DNA from: Aurelia coerulea
Taxonomy: Eukaryota; Cnidaria; Scyphozoa; Semaeostomeae; Ulmaridae
Reading direction: 5' to 3'
NCBI GenBank assembly: GCA_039566865.1
Contig: CM076959.1
Coordinates: 19,762,501 to 19,826,500, forward strand
DNA length: 64,000 nt
The position numbers and the translations under genes were made by a program. The notes under the pieces were generated by a model. The model worked only from the letters and a program-made list of their open reading frames with translations. It was not told the origin of the DNA and searched no databases. Shown here one piece after another: positions 45,421-58,600 of the stretch (positions are counted from its first letter, which is position 1; the number at the start of each line of letters is the position of its first letter).

Positions 45421-45969
45421 AAATATCGAGAAACAAACTCCACTGAAAATTGTAAGCTGTGAACTCAAAGTTATGCCTTTCAGTTGCATTTGACAGCTGC
45501 TCCTAATTTCGCAAATCTCGTGAATGTGGGCCGTACCGAGAGGCCGTACCGAGAGGTCGTACCAGACCATACCTGACCACAAGTCATTAATAGTTAACTT
45601 TACTGGTGTAACTTTTATGAAAACAAGTCGGGATACGCAATCCGAGTTTCTGAATTGAATTTGGGGCGTAAATTTTTGCGTTTTCGAAACCACATTTCGA
45701 GTGAATCGAATCAAATGATAAAACTCGTGAATGAAATATCAGCCAAACGCGTGTTTTATACAAAGAGATGGAGTTGCACGAAGGCTAGGAAGATTTCAAA
45801 GATTTCACAAGATATGATTGGTCCACCACTTGGAGAGTTGTTTACCATGCTAACCAATAAAGATTTGATGTCATTTCAAAATCATGTCATTTCAATTCCA
45901 CTGAGTTTTTGTGTTTTTCCCAAAACAAAGATAAGGGTGACGCATGATCAATAGACATTTTACGATTTC

Positions 45970-46400
45970 CTTCCTCTCGTTCAAGAAGCGGGATAATAAG
46001 ACCACAATTTACATCCTCGAAATTGAACAAATTACTTCCTAATCCCAGGGGGGGGGGGGTAACTTCAATAGGCGGATGACGGGGGTGTGCCATTTGGAAT
46101 TGTAAAATCATACCCTAAAATTTATGAAGTTTTCAAAAACCATACCCTAAAATTTACGGGCCATTAAAAAAAATGCCCTAAAATTGTGACAAAATTCGAA
46201 ATTCTAACAAAGTGTCTGAAATTAGATCAAATTCAATACCCTGGAACGTTTTTCTTCCAAAATAAAATGACACCCCAAAATTTATGTTCATTTGTGATGT
46301 TACCAAAAATGACACCCTAAAATTTATTTTCAGCCTGAAAAAATGTACCCCAAAAGATGGCACATCCCGTACTGGTACATATGGAAGTGACCCTCCCCGG
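45970..46400. mobile_element. Decayed element with CCTAAAATTTATG internal repeats
   Basis: About six ACCCTAAAATTTA units between GGGGTGTGCCATTTGG and GATGGCACATCCCG ends, with CCCAGGGGGG and CCTCCCCGGGATTGG outside. Architecture resembles 7074-7464. Confidence 0.5.
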
Positions 46401-46491
46401 GATTGGTTCCTAATGCAATGTAAATGCAGTATGACTCAAAATACTGACGACAGAAAGTGAGACGGACAAGTCCAATGCTGTTTACGTGGGA

Positions 46492-46622
46492 CATCTCTTT
46501 AGTCCATCTTACCATTCCCTTGGATCCGCCATTCCAACATTCCGTCAAAGAGCACTTTCGGAATGTTGGAATGGCGGATCCAGGAACTACCGAAACGGGA
46601 ACGGTAAGATGGACTGAAGAGA
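46492..46622. repeat. Inverted repeat with about 50-base arms
   Basis: CATCTCTTTAGTCCATCTTACC, GGATCCGCCATTCCAACATT and their reverse complements, separated by about 15 bases. Probably a fold-back transposon. Confidence 0.8.
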
Positions 46623-46742
46623 TAGACTTTATGGCAAGTCTAAAAAGTCTACGGGGAAGAGGGTAGACTTACTTCAAGTCTCGTTCGATATCTTATTTGG
46701 GCCTACTCGGTTGGCAGTGAGCTGCGAAAGTGGAGCGAATGA

Positions 46743-46907
46743 CAGGGACGTAGGAAGCATTTCAAACTTGGGGGCACGACACTTCAAGGGCACTTTTTTC
46801 ATTATGCTACAGGAGCACTTCCTGAAAATAAGGCACTGCTTTGTTTATTGCAAAATCTTGGGGGCACGTGCCCCCAGTTCCCCCCGGTTCCTACCTGCAG
46901 CCCTCCC
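46743..46907. mobile_element. hAT-type MITE, second copy
   Basis: CAGGGACGTAGGAAGCATTTC, GGGCACGACACTTCAAGGGC, GGGGGCACGTGCCCCC and GGTTCCTACC follow the element at 38807 throughout; the right end is degraded. Confidence 0.75.
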
Positions 46908-48345
46908 AGCCCCTATGCTTCCTATGCCCATGAATTATCCATTCTTATCCTTAGCGAATGATAAGGCATGGATGATTCTGATGTCCTTGGTTGGGCGCGA
47001 GTTTCAAACTAAAATTTTTTTGCGAACTATAGTTTTGCAGCTTTTCATTATCTATTTTTCCAAAAAATATGTCTTTCCGAACCTCCGTGCTCTAAAATGG
47101 CCTAAACAAAACTCTTGCTTGGCTTGTCCAGCTTGCTCAATCACAAACACCTTGTTTACATCAGAGGAATATATTTTGACAAAACAAATGTTTCATGAAA
47201 GCGCCTGGAAATCTGTCTTAAGAATCTTGCCACCTGCTTGCTTCATTTACCAACATGTGTCTAGCAATACCTTACATGAAATGTCCCGTTCTGTGTGCTC
47301 AACAAATTTGAATAATATCTTGTTGACGCAGTTGTATTTTGTTCAGACAAATTTTGCAAGTAAGGATGAGTGAAAATGATGAAAATTATATCAATAAAGA
47401 AATTTAAAACGAAATGATCCATTTGAAGAATCTTTCTTCGACCTAAAGAAACTAGGAACTGTCAGTCTTTTGAATGCAAGAGAAAGTTAATGAAAATGTG
47501 CATTTTTAGTAAGATTCTAGAAGATTCTAGAAAAACCAAGCAAAGAACGCTACATTCTGTCTCAAATTAGATATCAGGTAAAAAAAGCGAATAACAATAG
47601 ACAAGCTGTTTGTTGTTACACCGTTGTAACACTGTAAGACGTAACACTGTTCTTTTTATCTGTAGAGTGATCTGTTCTTCTGCTCAAGAGTATAAACGCT
47701 CTTTTGGACCGTAACAACTTTGAAACAGATCTAAACTTTACTGTTAAATCTATCGATGAAAGCCTTAGTTTGACTTCGTGACGAAAATCAGCACTTGAGC
47801 AGACCAAGGCAACATAAAGGTGGTCCAAAAACGACGTTGTCTTTCTTTTTACGAGGCATAAATGTGGACACAAATACCCGAATTTGGTCTTAAAGTTTAA
47901 GTTAGACATTTATCGATAGAATACTGCAAGAATATTTGAAATCGTTCAATCGGATAAGTTCTGGAATGGTCCGAAGATGATGCAGTGAAAAATCGCTTAT
48001 ACGAACCTACAATTTTGCAAATCAGTCCGAGTTTTTCTAAAATTAATACGATATATTGATCCTTATATGTGTATATGCCAAGACCTTCCGGTTGACAATT
48101 CATGTGTAGCAACGGATTACTGCCCTCACAACTCCTCTCACTGCTCAAAACGTAGCTAAAGTAGTTGTTTCGCTCTTACGTATATCTTTAGATGGTGGTT
48201 GTTGCGTTTTGTTTAGTTTGTTGTATCCTGTAAGCATTTACCCTATAGTTCTCTGTAAACAGGCGGTTGTTTGCTGTATACTATATACTCCCCAGACTTC
48301 TTATTTTCCTCATAGTTGCTACTGTTACTACCACAGCCAGTACCA

Positions 48346-48426
48346 CCCTCAATGATCTAACAAGGGCTCATAATATTCCCATAGCCTGTAGCTCCCTCGA
48401 TGATCAAACAAGGGCTCATAATATTA
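48346..48426. repeat. Two tandem 43-bp units beside the orphan tetraspanin exon
   Basis: CCCTCAATGATCTAACAAGG and CCCTCGATGATCAAACAAGG, each followed by GCTCATAATATT, about 25 bases from the donor of 48453-48512. Confidence 0.75.
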
Positions 48427-48452
48427 CAGCTCATAAATAAAGAAGTACTTAC

Positions 48453-48512
48453 AGCGAATAATCCATTAACAGCAAACATCAAAGTTTTGACAAGTCTGAC
48501 TCCACAACCCAT
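48453..48512 (-). CDS. Orphan tetraspanin first exon, possible alternative first exon of TSPAN-D
   Basis: ATG followed by GCGVRLVKTLMFAVNGLF and a GTAAGT donor: 20 codons, phase 0, the same length and cysteine/hydrophobic layout as TSPAN-D exon 1. It lies about 3.8 kb upstream of D exon 1 on the same strand. No matching exon 2 is seen before D. It may be an alternative promoter/first exon splicing to 43941, or the remains of a lost paralogue. Confidence 0.6.
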
Positions 48513-48519
48513 TTTGTTT

Positions 48520-49500
48520 CTTTGGCTTGTTTTCTTTTTTCAAATTTTCTAGCAGCTTTAGGTATCTTTTAGAGCGTTAGCTTCCTTTCTTTAGTGGTCG
48601 TCCTTCGCTGAATAGTGTATCTGTACCTCTGTAACTTTAAAGGAGACTACCTTCCGATATTAAGAACTTATCATCAATAAAGTTAAGCAGAACTGCACGA
48701 CAACTATATGACAGAGTGGGCAGTACATGCGGTAGGATTCTTTTGAAATATTTATGGTGGGTGAATGAAATTGAACAGTATAATCAAACAGGGGGTAATG
48801 TTGTGATTGATATCGCGCTGGTATTGAGCGTTGTTCCAGTAAATACATACAGTTAAGCCCGAAATTATTCATACCTATGCCAAATTCTGAGTATTTTGCA
48901 TCGTTCTATTTGAGGACCAATTTTACTCTGGCTGAAGTTTCGTAAGAATGTGATGAAAAACTGAAACAAGTGCTACGAGACACATTTCAAGGAATGAAAT
49001 ATCTTGTGAATTGGTTAGCAAATACAACGATTGAAAATAGTCCAAATTTGGCATAAAGTATGAATAATTTCGGGCTTAACTGTACAAGAAATACAGTATT
49101 TTTACAGATTTATGAGAAATTAAGAATGAGACCAAGAACTGAAAGTTTCTTTAAAGTATCTTACTTGAGTACACGTACAAGAAACTAAGAAATTGAGCCA
49201 GTACTGAAAGTTTCTTACAAATCATCAGATTTTTGAGTATCCAGAGTTTCTTACAAGTTTCATAGAACGGTTCATAGCGATCTCGTGAACCTTTCAAAAC
49301 AAAATTTTGTGAAGCCTTTTTCAAACTTTTAAACATTACTCAACAACCTTCATGATGCGAGTAATATGATGCAGGAAGCAAGTGAAAACAAAATGAAAAT
49401 ATGCTATAGATTTCTTTCATTAAAATTTCCCAGCACTGGAGTTTTTTAAATTTTTGAAGATGTGAGAGTTCAGTCACTTACATGTAAGCGGTTTCTTATA
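48520..49500. other. Intergenic, no recognised gene
   Basis: Contains a long-range inverted pair (AATTATTCATACCTATGCCAA near 48865 against TTGGCATAAAGTATGAATAATT near 49045) and AAGTTTCTTAC fragments near 49140-49260 from the AAGAAACT family. Confidence 0.4.
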
Positions 49501-49525
49501 GAAAAGTCATGAGTGAAGGTGAAGG

Positions 49526-49702
49526 TGAAGTTGCGGGTTTTAGCGCCAAGCGCTGGGATCACAGAATTAGCTAAGCGCTAATCGAGTCCGCTACCCCTTG
49601 TCATGACGCTCAAGTGGTGGGGCCCTACCGGGTATTGAACCCTGTCTGCCTGACTGTTCTGGCTGCAAAGTCAGAGGATTACATCACAGCGCCACAACAC
49701 CT
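49526..49702 (-). mobile_element. tRNA-derived SINE
   Basis: On the minus strand, TGGCGCTGTGATGTAATCC (A-box region) and GGGTTCAATACCC (B box), then a body CCACCACTTGAGCGTCATGA and GATCCCAGCGCTTGGCGC shared with 8679-8790. Confidence 0.75.
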
Positions 49703-50522
49703 TCAAAAGTGTACGTGTACTCAAAGTGCTTGCGAGTTTCCTTAGAATTTTCAGTTGTTTTCTCGAATCCTCGTTATTTACTTGGACGTTTAGGAGAGCG
49801 ATACGATGTCGCATCAACATCATGCCTAGATACGGCGAAAACAGAGTCAATGGCGAAAACAAATGAATAATGAAACGCGCACAATGATGCGATTAAAAAT
49901 TTAACAACATACCTCGGTATTTGACAGGTTGCTTGTCCAGTTGTTTTGCTCAGCATCTTATTCGGCATTTTCGCAAAAATTGTCACCAAATTTGAATTGG
50001 ATTGCTTCTTCTCGCTTCTTCTTCTTCTCCAGCCTTCAAAAATGAATGAAAAGATAGGTGAAAATATTAGCAAATCGTAATTTGACACGGACTTCAGATT
50101 TCTACAGACCCATTGATTTTTTTGCCTTATGAATTTGAAGTAAACATGAATTTGAATTTGATCATGAATTTGAAGTAAACATGATCAAATTCGTATGGTA
50201 AACAAAACATGGGGTAAAAAGCATTCAAAACCCAACAAAGTTCGCAATCTAAAGAAATGTATTGTTTATCAATACTAATTTGACTGCTATTCAGCTTGGT
50301 TAAATAATAAATATATAAGAAAAAAGATTGATAATAGTTATACATTTGATTTATATGTAATTCAAGTAGCTGTTCCTTGTTAATCTTACAGTTTATTGAT
50401 TGTAGTTGTATTGAAGTAGTAGCATGTATTGTAGTCTTTTAAAACTTTACTTTAGCGGCCCAACGTTTTCTTGGGTTGTGAGGATAGCAGGATACGAGTA
50501 TTTGAAGAATTCTTTATTTTTG

Positions 50523-51103
50523 TACCGGGTGTCCCAAAAAAATGTATACGGATTTGGTTGACTCCAGCGCTATGAATTTAGCTTCAATCAATGTTTAATC
50601 ACTCTAAAAGTGTTCCTCGATAGTTAACTTGAACATAGATACCTCGTTTGTTGACATTGGTATTTTGAGAGCACACATGTTAAGCTCGAAAGCTCAAATT
50701 TGCCTCGTCCTGCAAACCAGAGCTTTAGCCTTTTGGCCTAAGCAATTTCTTAAGGCACAGCGTATAAATCAATGATAGCCTTGATGAAATTTGAGCAATA
50801 TTAGGTCTTGTGTTATTCTGTTTTCCAGAAGTCACCCCCCAGTCACCTATTGGGAAGTTTCTTAATTTTTCATTAATTCCAGTTCTTAATTTCGATGTGC
50901 TTCGTGAATTTGCTCAGGCCAAAAGGCCAAAGCTCTGGTTTGCAAGTGGACGCAAATTGGATCTTTCAAGATTGATATTTCTACTCTCTATGTTCAAGTT
51001 AACTATCAAGGAACATTTTGAGAGTGATTAGCCATTGATTGCAGCTAAATTCACATCGCTGGAGTCATCCAAATCTGTATACATTTTTTTGGGACACCCT
51101 GTA
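50523..51103. mobile_element. Tc1/mariner-like fold-back element
   Basis: TACCGGGTGTCCCAAAAAAA at the left, TTTTTTTGGGACACCCTGTA at the right; the arms continue inward more than 200 bases (TATACGGATTTGG, GTTAACTTGAACATAGA and their inverses). A mostly self-complementary element. Confidence 0.85.
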
Positions 51104-51580
51104 GCAGCTTATAGTTTTACGAATAACACTGAATTGAATCTTCCAGTAACTATGATTGAATTTACTGTGCTGCTGCTGTTTACGCTTGTTAAAATATTTT
51201 CTAATTCTATCAACATTACTAAATCCCATAACATGTGTAGAGTCACCTGTTAATGCTGTCGATCTCGTAAGCAAGAACTTTTCAAAAATTACTGACCGCT
51301 AAATCATTCACCCCCTGGTTTTACTCTAATGAAACCATGGCAACAATGCATTACCTCTACTCATAGAAATAACAATGAATCATTTACAGAAATAAATAAT
51401 GATTAAAGTCAGCAAAAATTTGTTTAATTTCAAAGTTCTTGTCAAAATAGTCATTAGATAGAAAAGATACAATCATCAGGAGAACATTGGAATCCTGTCG
51501 AAGACATAAAGTAAAAACCAGACCCTGGAGCCCAGGGATCCTAGGACTTTAGGAACTAATGAGATGAGAGACAGGATCTG

Positions 51581-51926
51581 TACACGTTATTTCTTTTATA
51601 AGAAACTTGGATAAGCCCATCGTACTAAAAGTTTCTTAATATGTTTCTTACTTTTTGGATGCAGGTAGTTTCTACCATTGCCACGTATTCGCTTCTTGAC
51701 AGACAGCACAATTTCTAGCAAAGAGAGTTCTATTTGACTCAAAACATAAATTTATCATGAATATTACTAAAAATAAAATCTCAACAACAATTTTCCCATA
51801 ATTTCCTTGTATTTGGCTTTGAAAGTTTCTTAGCAATTCTCAAGCATAGTACTAGAGTTTCTTAAATTTTTCGCAATCCTAGCACTAGTTTCTTATCAAC
51901 CAGTTTCTTATATAAAAAAACGTGTA
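51581..51926. mobile_element. AAGAAACT-rich inverted-repeat element, copy 3
   Basis: TACACGTTATTTCTTTTATAAG at the left and CTTATATAAAAAAACGTGTA at the right, with internal AGTTTCTTAA repeats. Confidence 0.8.
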
Positions 51927-51959
51927 ACACCAGGGTAGCCTGCGTGCAGACCCGACAGA

Positions 51960-52052
51960 TTAGTAGCCTGCGTGTAGACCTCTCTGAAAAGAAATCTACA
52001 CGCAGAAGTCTACACGCAGAAGTCTACACGCAGAGGTCTACACGCAGGCTAC
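51960..52052. repeat. Hairpin plus 14-bp tandem (AGTCTACACGCAGA)
   Basis: TAGCCTGCGTGTAGACC at the left pairs with GGTCTACACGCAGGCTA at the right; between them AGTCTACACGCAGA is repeated. Confidence 0.85.
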
Positions 52053-52059
52053 ACCAGAG

Positions 52060-53620
52060 GGTTATCATCCAAACAGTAGAATGTCATTTTGTTTCATTGT
52101 TTCATTGTTCAGACCACATGAAAATTAAGATGGAATTTATTCTTTGAAAAACGGTCTTTCAACTATATTGATGACCCTTCTCGAGGGTGATCGATGATCC
52201 TCTGGTGCCGAGGTTCTATCTTACATTGAGACTTAAAGATCCCAGGGTCCTAGGGTCCGCATTTTACTGTATGCCCTATGGGGTTACATCATCCGTTAAA
52301 TTTGGTAGCGTGATGTAATTTCGCATAATTCTGAATTTTGTGAAGGTTGATTATTTATTTGCGTCATCGATCTCAATATAATAGCTTTGCGTAAAATCCA
52401 GCATCGTGCATTGGGGAATTATTTGTTTCTTTGTGCGTTGTCAAGGAGTTATGTTTGTTGAGGCAGGTCTGGTCTACTGGTCTGCGGCAGCCATTCGGCA
52501 TCATAGTAAGTCCGATTCAAAGTCAGGTCAGTGTCAACTCATTTTCATTTGAGCTCAGCATAGCTTGCATATGCAAGTTGGCTGATAAATTCTTTCCCAT
52601 GGAATAAGCCAATCAAATCACGTAAACAACAGAAAAACAACAACAACAGAGACGCAAAATCGAACGTCAAAAAATGACAGCAAAGCAAAATTGGGACCAG
52701 TTGTAATTTGCCAAGTAAAACTTGTCGCACAAGACACAGGGTCAAACTCAAAGGCAGATTAAGACCAAAAGTGTTAAGAAACTTTCACTAACCTCGTTAT
52801 GATTGAATTTGTTGTAGCTTCCTTCTTATGCTCTCTCTCTTTGTCTTCAAACAACACCCCAACTGAGTTTGGGCAAAAGTGTTTTCGGTTTGGTTACTTC
52901 CATTCTACTCCACTGTATTCCTACGAGATAGAAAAGAAACAACACTCAATTCAATCACAGCAAGATAAGTGTCCTAGCACCCTTGGATTTTTGAAACATT
53001 TTTTACAAACCAAAAACTCGTTCCAAATTGTCCTGAAAATATAGTATTAAAAAGAACAATTGTCACGGATTGCAAACATTGCGTTTGTCTCAGAAAAATG
53101 AATTTGACTGAAAATATGCGCGAGAAATTATTCTAAAGCCATGGACTAATTCACAATTCGCAAAATTGAGCTCAGGTCTACCCTTCTCCTCGTGCAGCCT
53201 CAACTCCTCCTCCTTTTTAAGACTGCACGCAGACTACCCTTCTCCTTGCAAACAATCATTACAGCAAGGCGTCACGGTTAGGAAGGTAACATTCGCGACT
53301 GACCACCAGAAATTGGTTTTGAATGAAAGTTTCGTATAACAAATAGAAACTGATTCTCCCGCTGTTATTCGTCATTAGTGACTGGTGATTATTGTGCATT
53401 TTCGTGGGGGTTCGAAGTCGAAACAGACCTGTCTTCGTTGTGACGTAATCGAATTTTCACCATAGTAACCTACCAAAGAAAATAAACAACATGGCGACTG
53501 GCCTAAATTTCTGAAAATTGTAGAATCTTTCGTTGCTGTGTGGGTTTAAAAAGTGCATCGCCTGCATCAAACTGGTGGCGTGTTGTTATGACGATGGAAA
53601 GTTAGCAGCTGCTTCGTTAT
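52060..53620. other. Intergenic, no recognised gene
   Basis: Mixed sequence with several TGATGTAAT and CAACAACAAC stretches. A CG-richer patch lies at 53400-53640. No coding region with family similarity is seen. Confidence 0.35.
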
Positions 53621-53638
53621 CCGAAAGAACGAAGGAGC

Positions 53639-53839
53639 CTAGAAGATCTTCTGATAATCAATTTCCTCCGACGTCAGTAAATCTTCAAGGGTAAACTCAA
53701 TGTTTTCAGAACTCATTTTCACAGCAGTTACTTTCTTCAGAAAGAAATCCCTGAAAATATCTTTCCTTTCTGTTTGTGTAAAAATCTCACAAGCGTTGGG
53801 AATATGGGGTGACAAAAATTCACATGCCCAGCAAAACAT
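53639..53839 (-). CDS. Hypothetical 66-codon open frame
   Basis: ATG to TAG, starting MFCWACEFLSPHIPNACEIF and ending SEEIDYQKIF, with a charged, protein-like composition. No family is recognised, and it may be an exon or a fragment of a transposon-encoded protein. The surrounding 53.1-53.6 kb is richer in CG dinucleotides than most of the window. Weak call. Confidence 0.2.
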   Translation of the reverse strand: MFCWACEFLSPHIPNACEIFTQTERKDIFRDFFLKKVTAVKMSSENIEFTLEDLLTSEEIDYQKIF

Positions 53840-53878
53840 GCCAACGATGTAACTTTAGGCCATGCACCACATACTCCT

Positions 53879-54070
53879 TCCCATATACAGTACTATTGGC
53901 CTAAGTTTACCCTGGCAAGGAGCGAGACTTGACTCCATAACCCTAACCATTCCCATATACTATTGGCCTAAGTTTATCCTGGCAAGGAGCAAAACTGACT
54001 CCCTTACCCTAATCCTTCCCATATACTATTGGCCTAAGTTTATCCTGGCAAGGGGCAAAACTGACTCCCA
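53879..54070. repeat. Three tandem units of about 66-71 bp
   Basis: TTCCCATATACTATTGGCCT, AAGTTTATCCTGGCAAGGAG and ACTGACTCCC repeated with starts at 53879, 53950 and 54016. Confidence 0.88.
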
Positions 54071-54079
54071 ATGGCCACA

Positions 54080-55610
54080 GTAACAGTTAGAATAAATTCA
54101 AGCAACATTTTCACATGGAGAAAATGAGATTCACATCGTGATACAATCAACAATGATTTGAATGATGATAAAATATAAAATAAGATACAAAATGCTATCA
54201 AGTCGAGATTATGATGTATTTAGGGATGAACTTACGATCTCAATTTTTCTTATTGCTTAAACACAAAGATTTTATAATACAATGTTAACCTGGGTATTTA
54301 ATTGTGCCCTTAAAAACAAAGGTATCAGGGATAGTGGTGAATATTGCCTTAAGTTGCAAAAAATTGAAGGAATGATTCCTAAAATTTTTTCTAAACAGAC
54401 AACTGAAATCTTTCACAAGATGTGCGATCTGCAAGATGCACGATTTCAATTCATCTTCCCATCACCACTGTGTTGTGTAACAATTCTTAATCAACCCCAA
54501 CGACAAAATTAACCCAAACAATTACCTACAAATCTTTTGGAAAATAGTTGCTATTGAATAAACTAGGGCATTAGAAGGTAAGGTAGGACAAATTCAGTCA
54601 AGGGCCAATCAGGGTCCTGGTAAACAAATACATAACGGGAAAACAATGATCTATCTTACTAACCACGACCCTTCTTGACGCCAAAGTCAACTGAAAGTCG
54701 TTTCTGGCCTGGGAACTAATTTTCTAGTCTTTCATTCGGCACAAAAAGAATCATGGTTCTTCGTATTTCACTTGGAGGGTTGCCCTCCAGCAGAGGTGAT
54801 GCCCGCCTTCCATTCAAACAAATTCTACTCAGACACACATTCAGCTTTAACTTGGTGCTATTCGAAACAAGACGGACTGTTACAAGTTCTGCATTCTACA
54901 CAGTACTAAGAACAAGCCCCAGAACAAGCAACCCTTTCATGATACTACACGACCAATAACCCCTTACAGACCCTCTGCTAAACATTAGGCTTTGCCTGCC
55001 ACGCATGAGAAAAAAACATGAACACACGCTGAGCAATAGCGGTGGTAACTGGTTGCGGTTCTCTTATCAGGCTCGAAGAGGGCCACAAAGAATGGACCAT
55101 TCTACTTTCCTCTGCGCGTCTTGGATGACCCATTTTCTTCTCTGGGTCTATGTTCACTGTAATTTGACTTTTCACTCGTTAAAGAGGGAGCTATCCAAGA
55201 ACAAAACACTGGCCTAGCTTTTGCAGACTTTCAGATCATCTGGCAGTGCATTATGGGACAGCAACGGCGCGCAAGGCCTCGTGGTTAGCAGATTCGTCAT
55301 ACGTTTATCTATCAATCTATCAATCTATCAATTTATCTATCTAAAAGTTGTACTACATTTTGTGCTTTAAATTGTGAATTATCCTCAATCCTCCATCTTT
55401 CGATTGTGAAACTTGTTTTTACTCCCGAATAACTCATCAAATATTTTTTAAATCCATTAGAAATCAATTATCATATATCACAAGGCTAAACAATTATCTC
55501 ATCATATCAGGCGGTGGAAACACTTTGTATTCTCTTTGCATATTTGAAAAGATATATCCATTTACTGCTGTTTCTTGTAATCTTGTTCAACCATTTCTCT
55601 TTTGCTGTCC
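54080..55610. other. Intergenic, no recognised gene
   Basis: Short frames at 54282-54512, 54753-54959 and 55005-55217 have no recognisable similarity. A CTAT(CAAT) microsatellite lies at 55305-55345. Confidence 0.35.
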
Positions 55611-55622
55611 TTTTCAAAATGT

Positions 55623-58600
55623 CTAGAATTGGTCGGCAAGACTTTCTGCGAGAACTTCAGCGATCGCGTCTCTTGATGAACGTACTGTTAACCGATACAT
55701 CTAGAACGTAAGATTGACCAATTAGTACAAGTTTCAAAGCATCGGTTCCAAATCTTTAAAAAGGCTGGTGTAAAATTGAGTGACCCATTTCTTTGAACTG
55801 AATGACTTCAAAGAAACTTTAGCTAATTCTCTACAATTCTACCGTTGGAATTTTCTGAAATCTTCAATATTTTCAGTATTAGAGTGTTTTTCTTCTTTTT
55901 CAAGAATTCAAGAAAAATTTTCAAAAAAACTTAAAACCATCGTCATTTCTAAACAGTTTGATGCAACATGAAATAATTTCGAAGAAAACCATAGTTTATG
56001 AATTCCTACAATATGGTATCAAACAAAAGTCTGTCACTCATCTGGTTAATGATTTAGAAATTTGATGACGTCACATCCTCAAATGAGTTAAAATGTAAGA
56101 TACGCTGTAATTTCCAAAAATATTCAAAATTTCGGAAAGGTCCAATGGTAGAATTATAGATAACTGTCTGAAGTTCCTTTCAAGCCATTCAACCAGAGGA
56201 AATAGGTCATTTAATTTTACACCCACCTTTTTACGCCGAGATAAAGATTTGGAACCTATGCTAAGTTTCAATATAAGAAACTGGCTTCTAAGAAACAAGT
56301 ACTAGGACAGCCAACAATTTAAGAAACTCTAAAACTATGTTTCAGATGTGCAAAGAAACTTTTTTAAAAGCTGAATAAAACATGTCATGGCAAAATTGCC
56401 GCTGAAATTTCACTGTTCAGTGATTGATATTCACTGTAAATTCATGATTTGAGACAGGAAACTCTTTTTCTTGCTAAAAATTCTGCTGCAGGTCAAGAAA
56501 CATATCTGCAGCAGCAGTGTTACAGACTACATGATCACTCATGCATTTAAAAAATAAGAAACAAATTAAGAAACTTTCAGTAAGAAATAAGTTAGTAACT
56601 CATTAACTAACTAACTAACTAACTAACTTATTTCTTTCCTTTCAGGTTTTAAGATTAACTCGTTTTTCTCTTGCAGGATTCAACAGTTTTCTCTCTAGTT
56701 ACATGTTTATTTTGGTTGTTGTTCTTTTAAAGGAGTTAACAGTCTTCTTTCTACAGGTTACGGTGTTTTGTTGCGTTTATGGGTTTAGTACGAGGAGCCC
56801 GTTATTTAAGGAAAAGATATGATAATAACGCAAACGAAGAACAGCGGGTAAAGCAACTAAAAATTGCAAAGGATTAAACTTACATTCGCTTGCTTATTTG
56901 GCTCTATACGCAGCAAAACACCAGCCTGAAAAGTCTTGGTATGAACAACGCCAGCAAGAACAAAATTCTCTGGATTTGGATCAATTCCTTCCAGGTAACT
57001 AAAGCCAGTTCCAAGAAGCTACAAATAAACAAAACAACGAATGAATAATAAAGGAATAGAACGTTTGGCTGTTCTAAAAACGAATCTGAATAGAACGATA
57101 TCTCTATAAAAGCATAGGCTCCAAATCTTTAAAATTGCTGGTGTAAAATTCAGTTACATATTTCTTTGAACTGAATGACTTCAAAGAAACTTTAGCTATT
57201 TCTCTATAATTCTACCGTTGGACTTTTCTGAGATCTTCAATATTTTCAGAATTAGAGTGCAATCCTACTTTTTGAAGAATTAAAGAAAAATTTTCAAAAA
57301 AAATTTTCAAACCATCGTAATTTCTAAACTGTTTGAAGCAACATCAAATAATTTCGAAGAAAACCATAGTTTATGGATGTCTCAAGCAAACGTCTGTCAC
57401 TTTTCTGGTTTCTGATTTAAAAATTTGATGACGTCACACACTCAAATGAGTTAAAATGTAACATACGCTGAAACTTCGAAAATTGTTGAAAATTTCTGAA
57501 AAGTCCAACGGTAGAATTAAAGATAAGTAACTAAAGTTTGTTTGAAGCCACTCAATTAGAAGAAATAGATCGCAGAATTTTACACCCACCTTTTTACGCC
57601 GAGTTAAAGATTTGGAAGCTATGCTCTCTATAAATTGTGTAGAATTTTCGAATGTGAACAAAGGTGATAGAAGCTCCAACACCACTTTATCGAACCTCTC
57701 GTATAAAAATGCATAAGAAAATACCGCTCGATCCAAACTCTTTCGCAGAATAGCTAACACGTCTATCACATGACAGAAATTGAACTAAATTTTGAAATCG
57801 TTAAATACAATAAAATAGTGTGAGGGAAAATGAAGTGAAAATAAATTAAATGAAAGAAATAACGAAACAACTTGGGGATATAAAATGATGCAAAGAAAAA
57901 TGAAATTATATGTACCTTGGTTTGTGTCGCATCCTTATCTATGGGGTAAATTGCAGGGAATATTTTCTGTGATTCTTGCTCTGGCCTGGAAAAAAGTCAC
58001 GTCAGTTGTAAATTGCCAAAATGATAAAATTCAATAGAACAAAGAATCAAGAAACAAAATACAAATACCGTCAAAGCTTTATTTAGCTCCCCTAGCTTGA
58101 GCCCCCTCTCAAATAAGCCCCCATCTCTTTCAACACCCCCTTCTGGAGTCTCCAACATCAAATAAGCCCCCCGGGGCTTAAAGGGGCTCCGTCGCCAAAC
58201 TGTAAACAAATGTGATGACACCGCATGTGTCAATTTTTCTCCATTGTTTTCTGCAGTTTGTTCGGTGGCTTCACCCAAGCCACCAAGAAATCATCGTTAA
58301 AAATCCACTTATATCCAAGAAATCGTAACAGATATGAATGTTTGGTTTTTCCTCTGTCAAGTACAAAGATTTATCTTCAAAATGATGTTTGTATTTTGGA
58401 AAAAACAGGTAAACGTATGTGTGATATTGCCCATCAAAAAACTTCAAAATCACCGTTTCGACCGAAATTTGGAAACGGAGCCCCTCTAATAGAGCTTTTA
58501 CGCTACTTCTGCAAAAATAGAATAATTATTTCATAGCGATAGGAAAATGCATCTGAAGTATCATACCTATTTAGTTGTTTCCACCTGTTGAAAAAGTCTT

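Noticed and set aside
46711..47373. 220-codon open frame
   Set aside because: It starts within a hAT-type MITE and runs through AT-rich sequence. No domain, no family similarity and no splice support.
49774..50088. Possible first exon on the minus strand (MPNKMLSKTTGQATC..., donor GTATGT)
   Set aside because: An acceptor near 49832 could extend it to a 35-residue peptide, but it joins a SINE-containing region and has no family match. Too weak to call.
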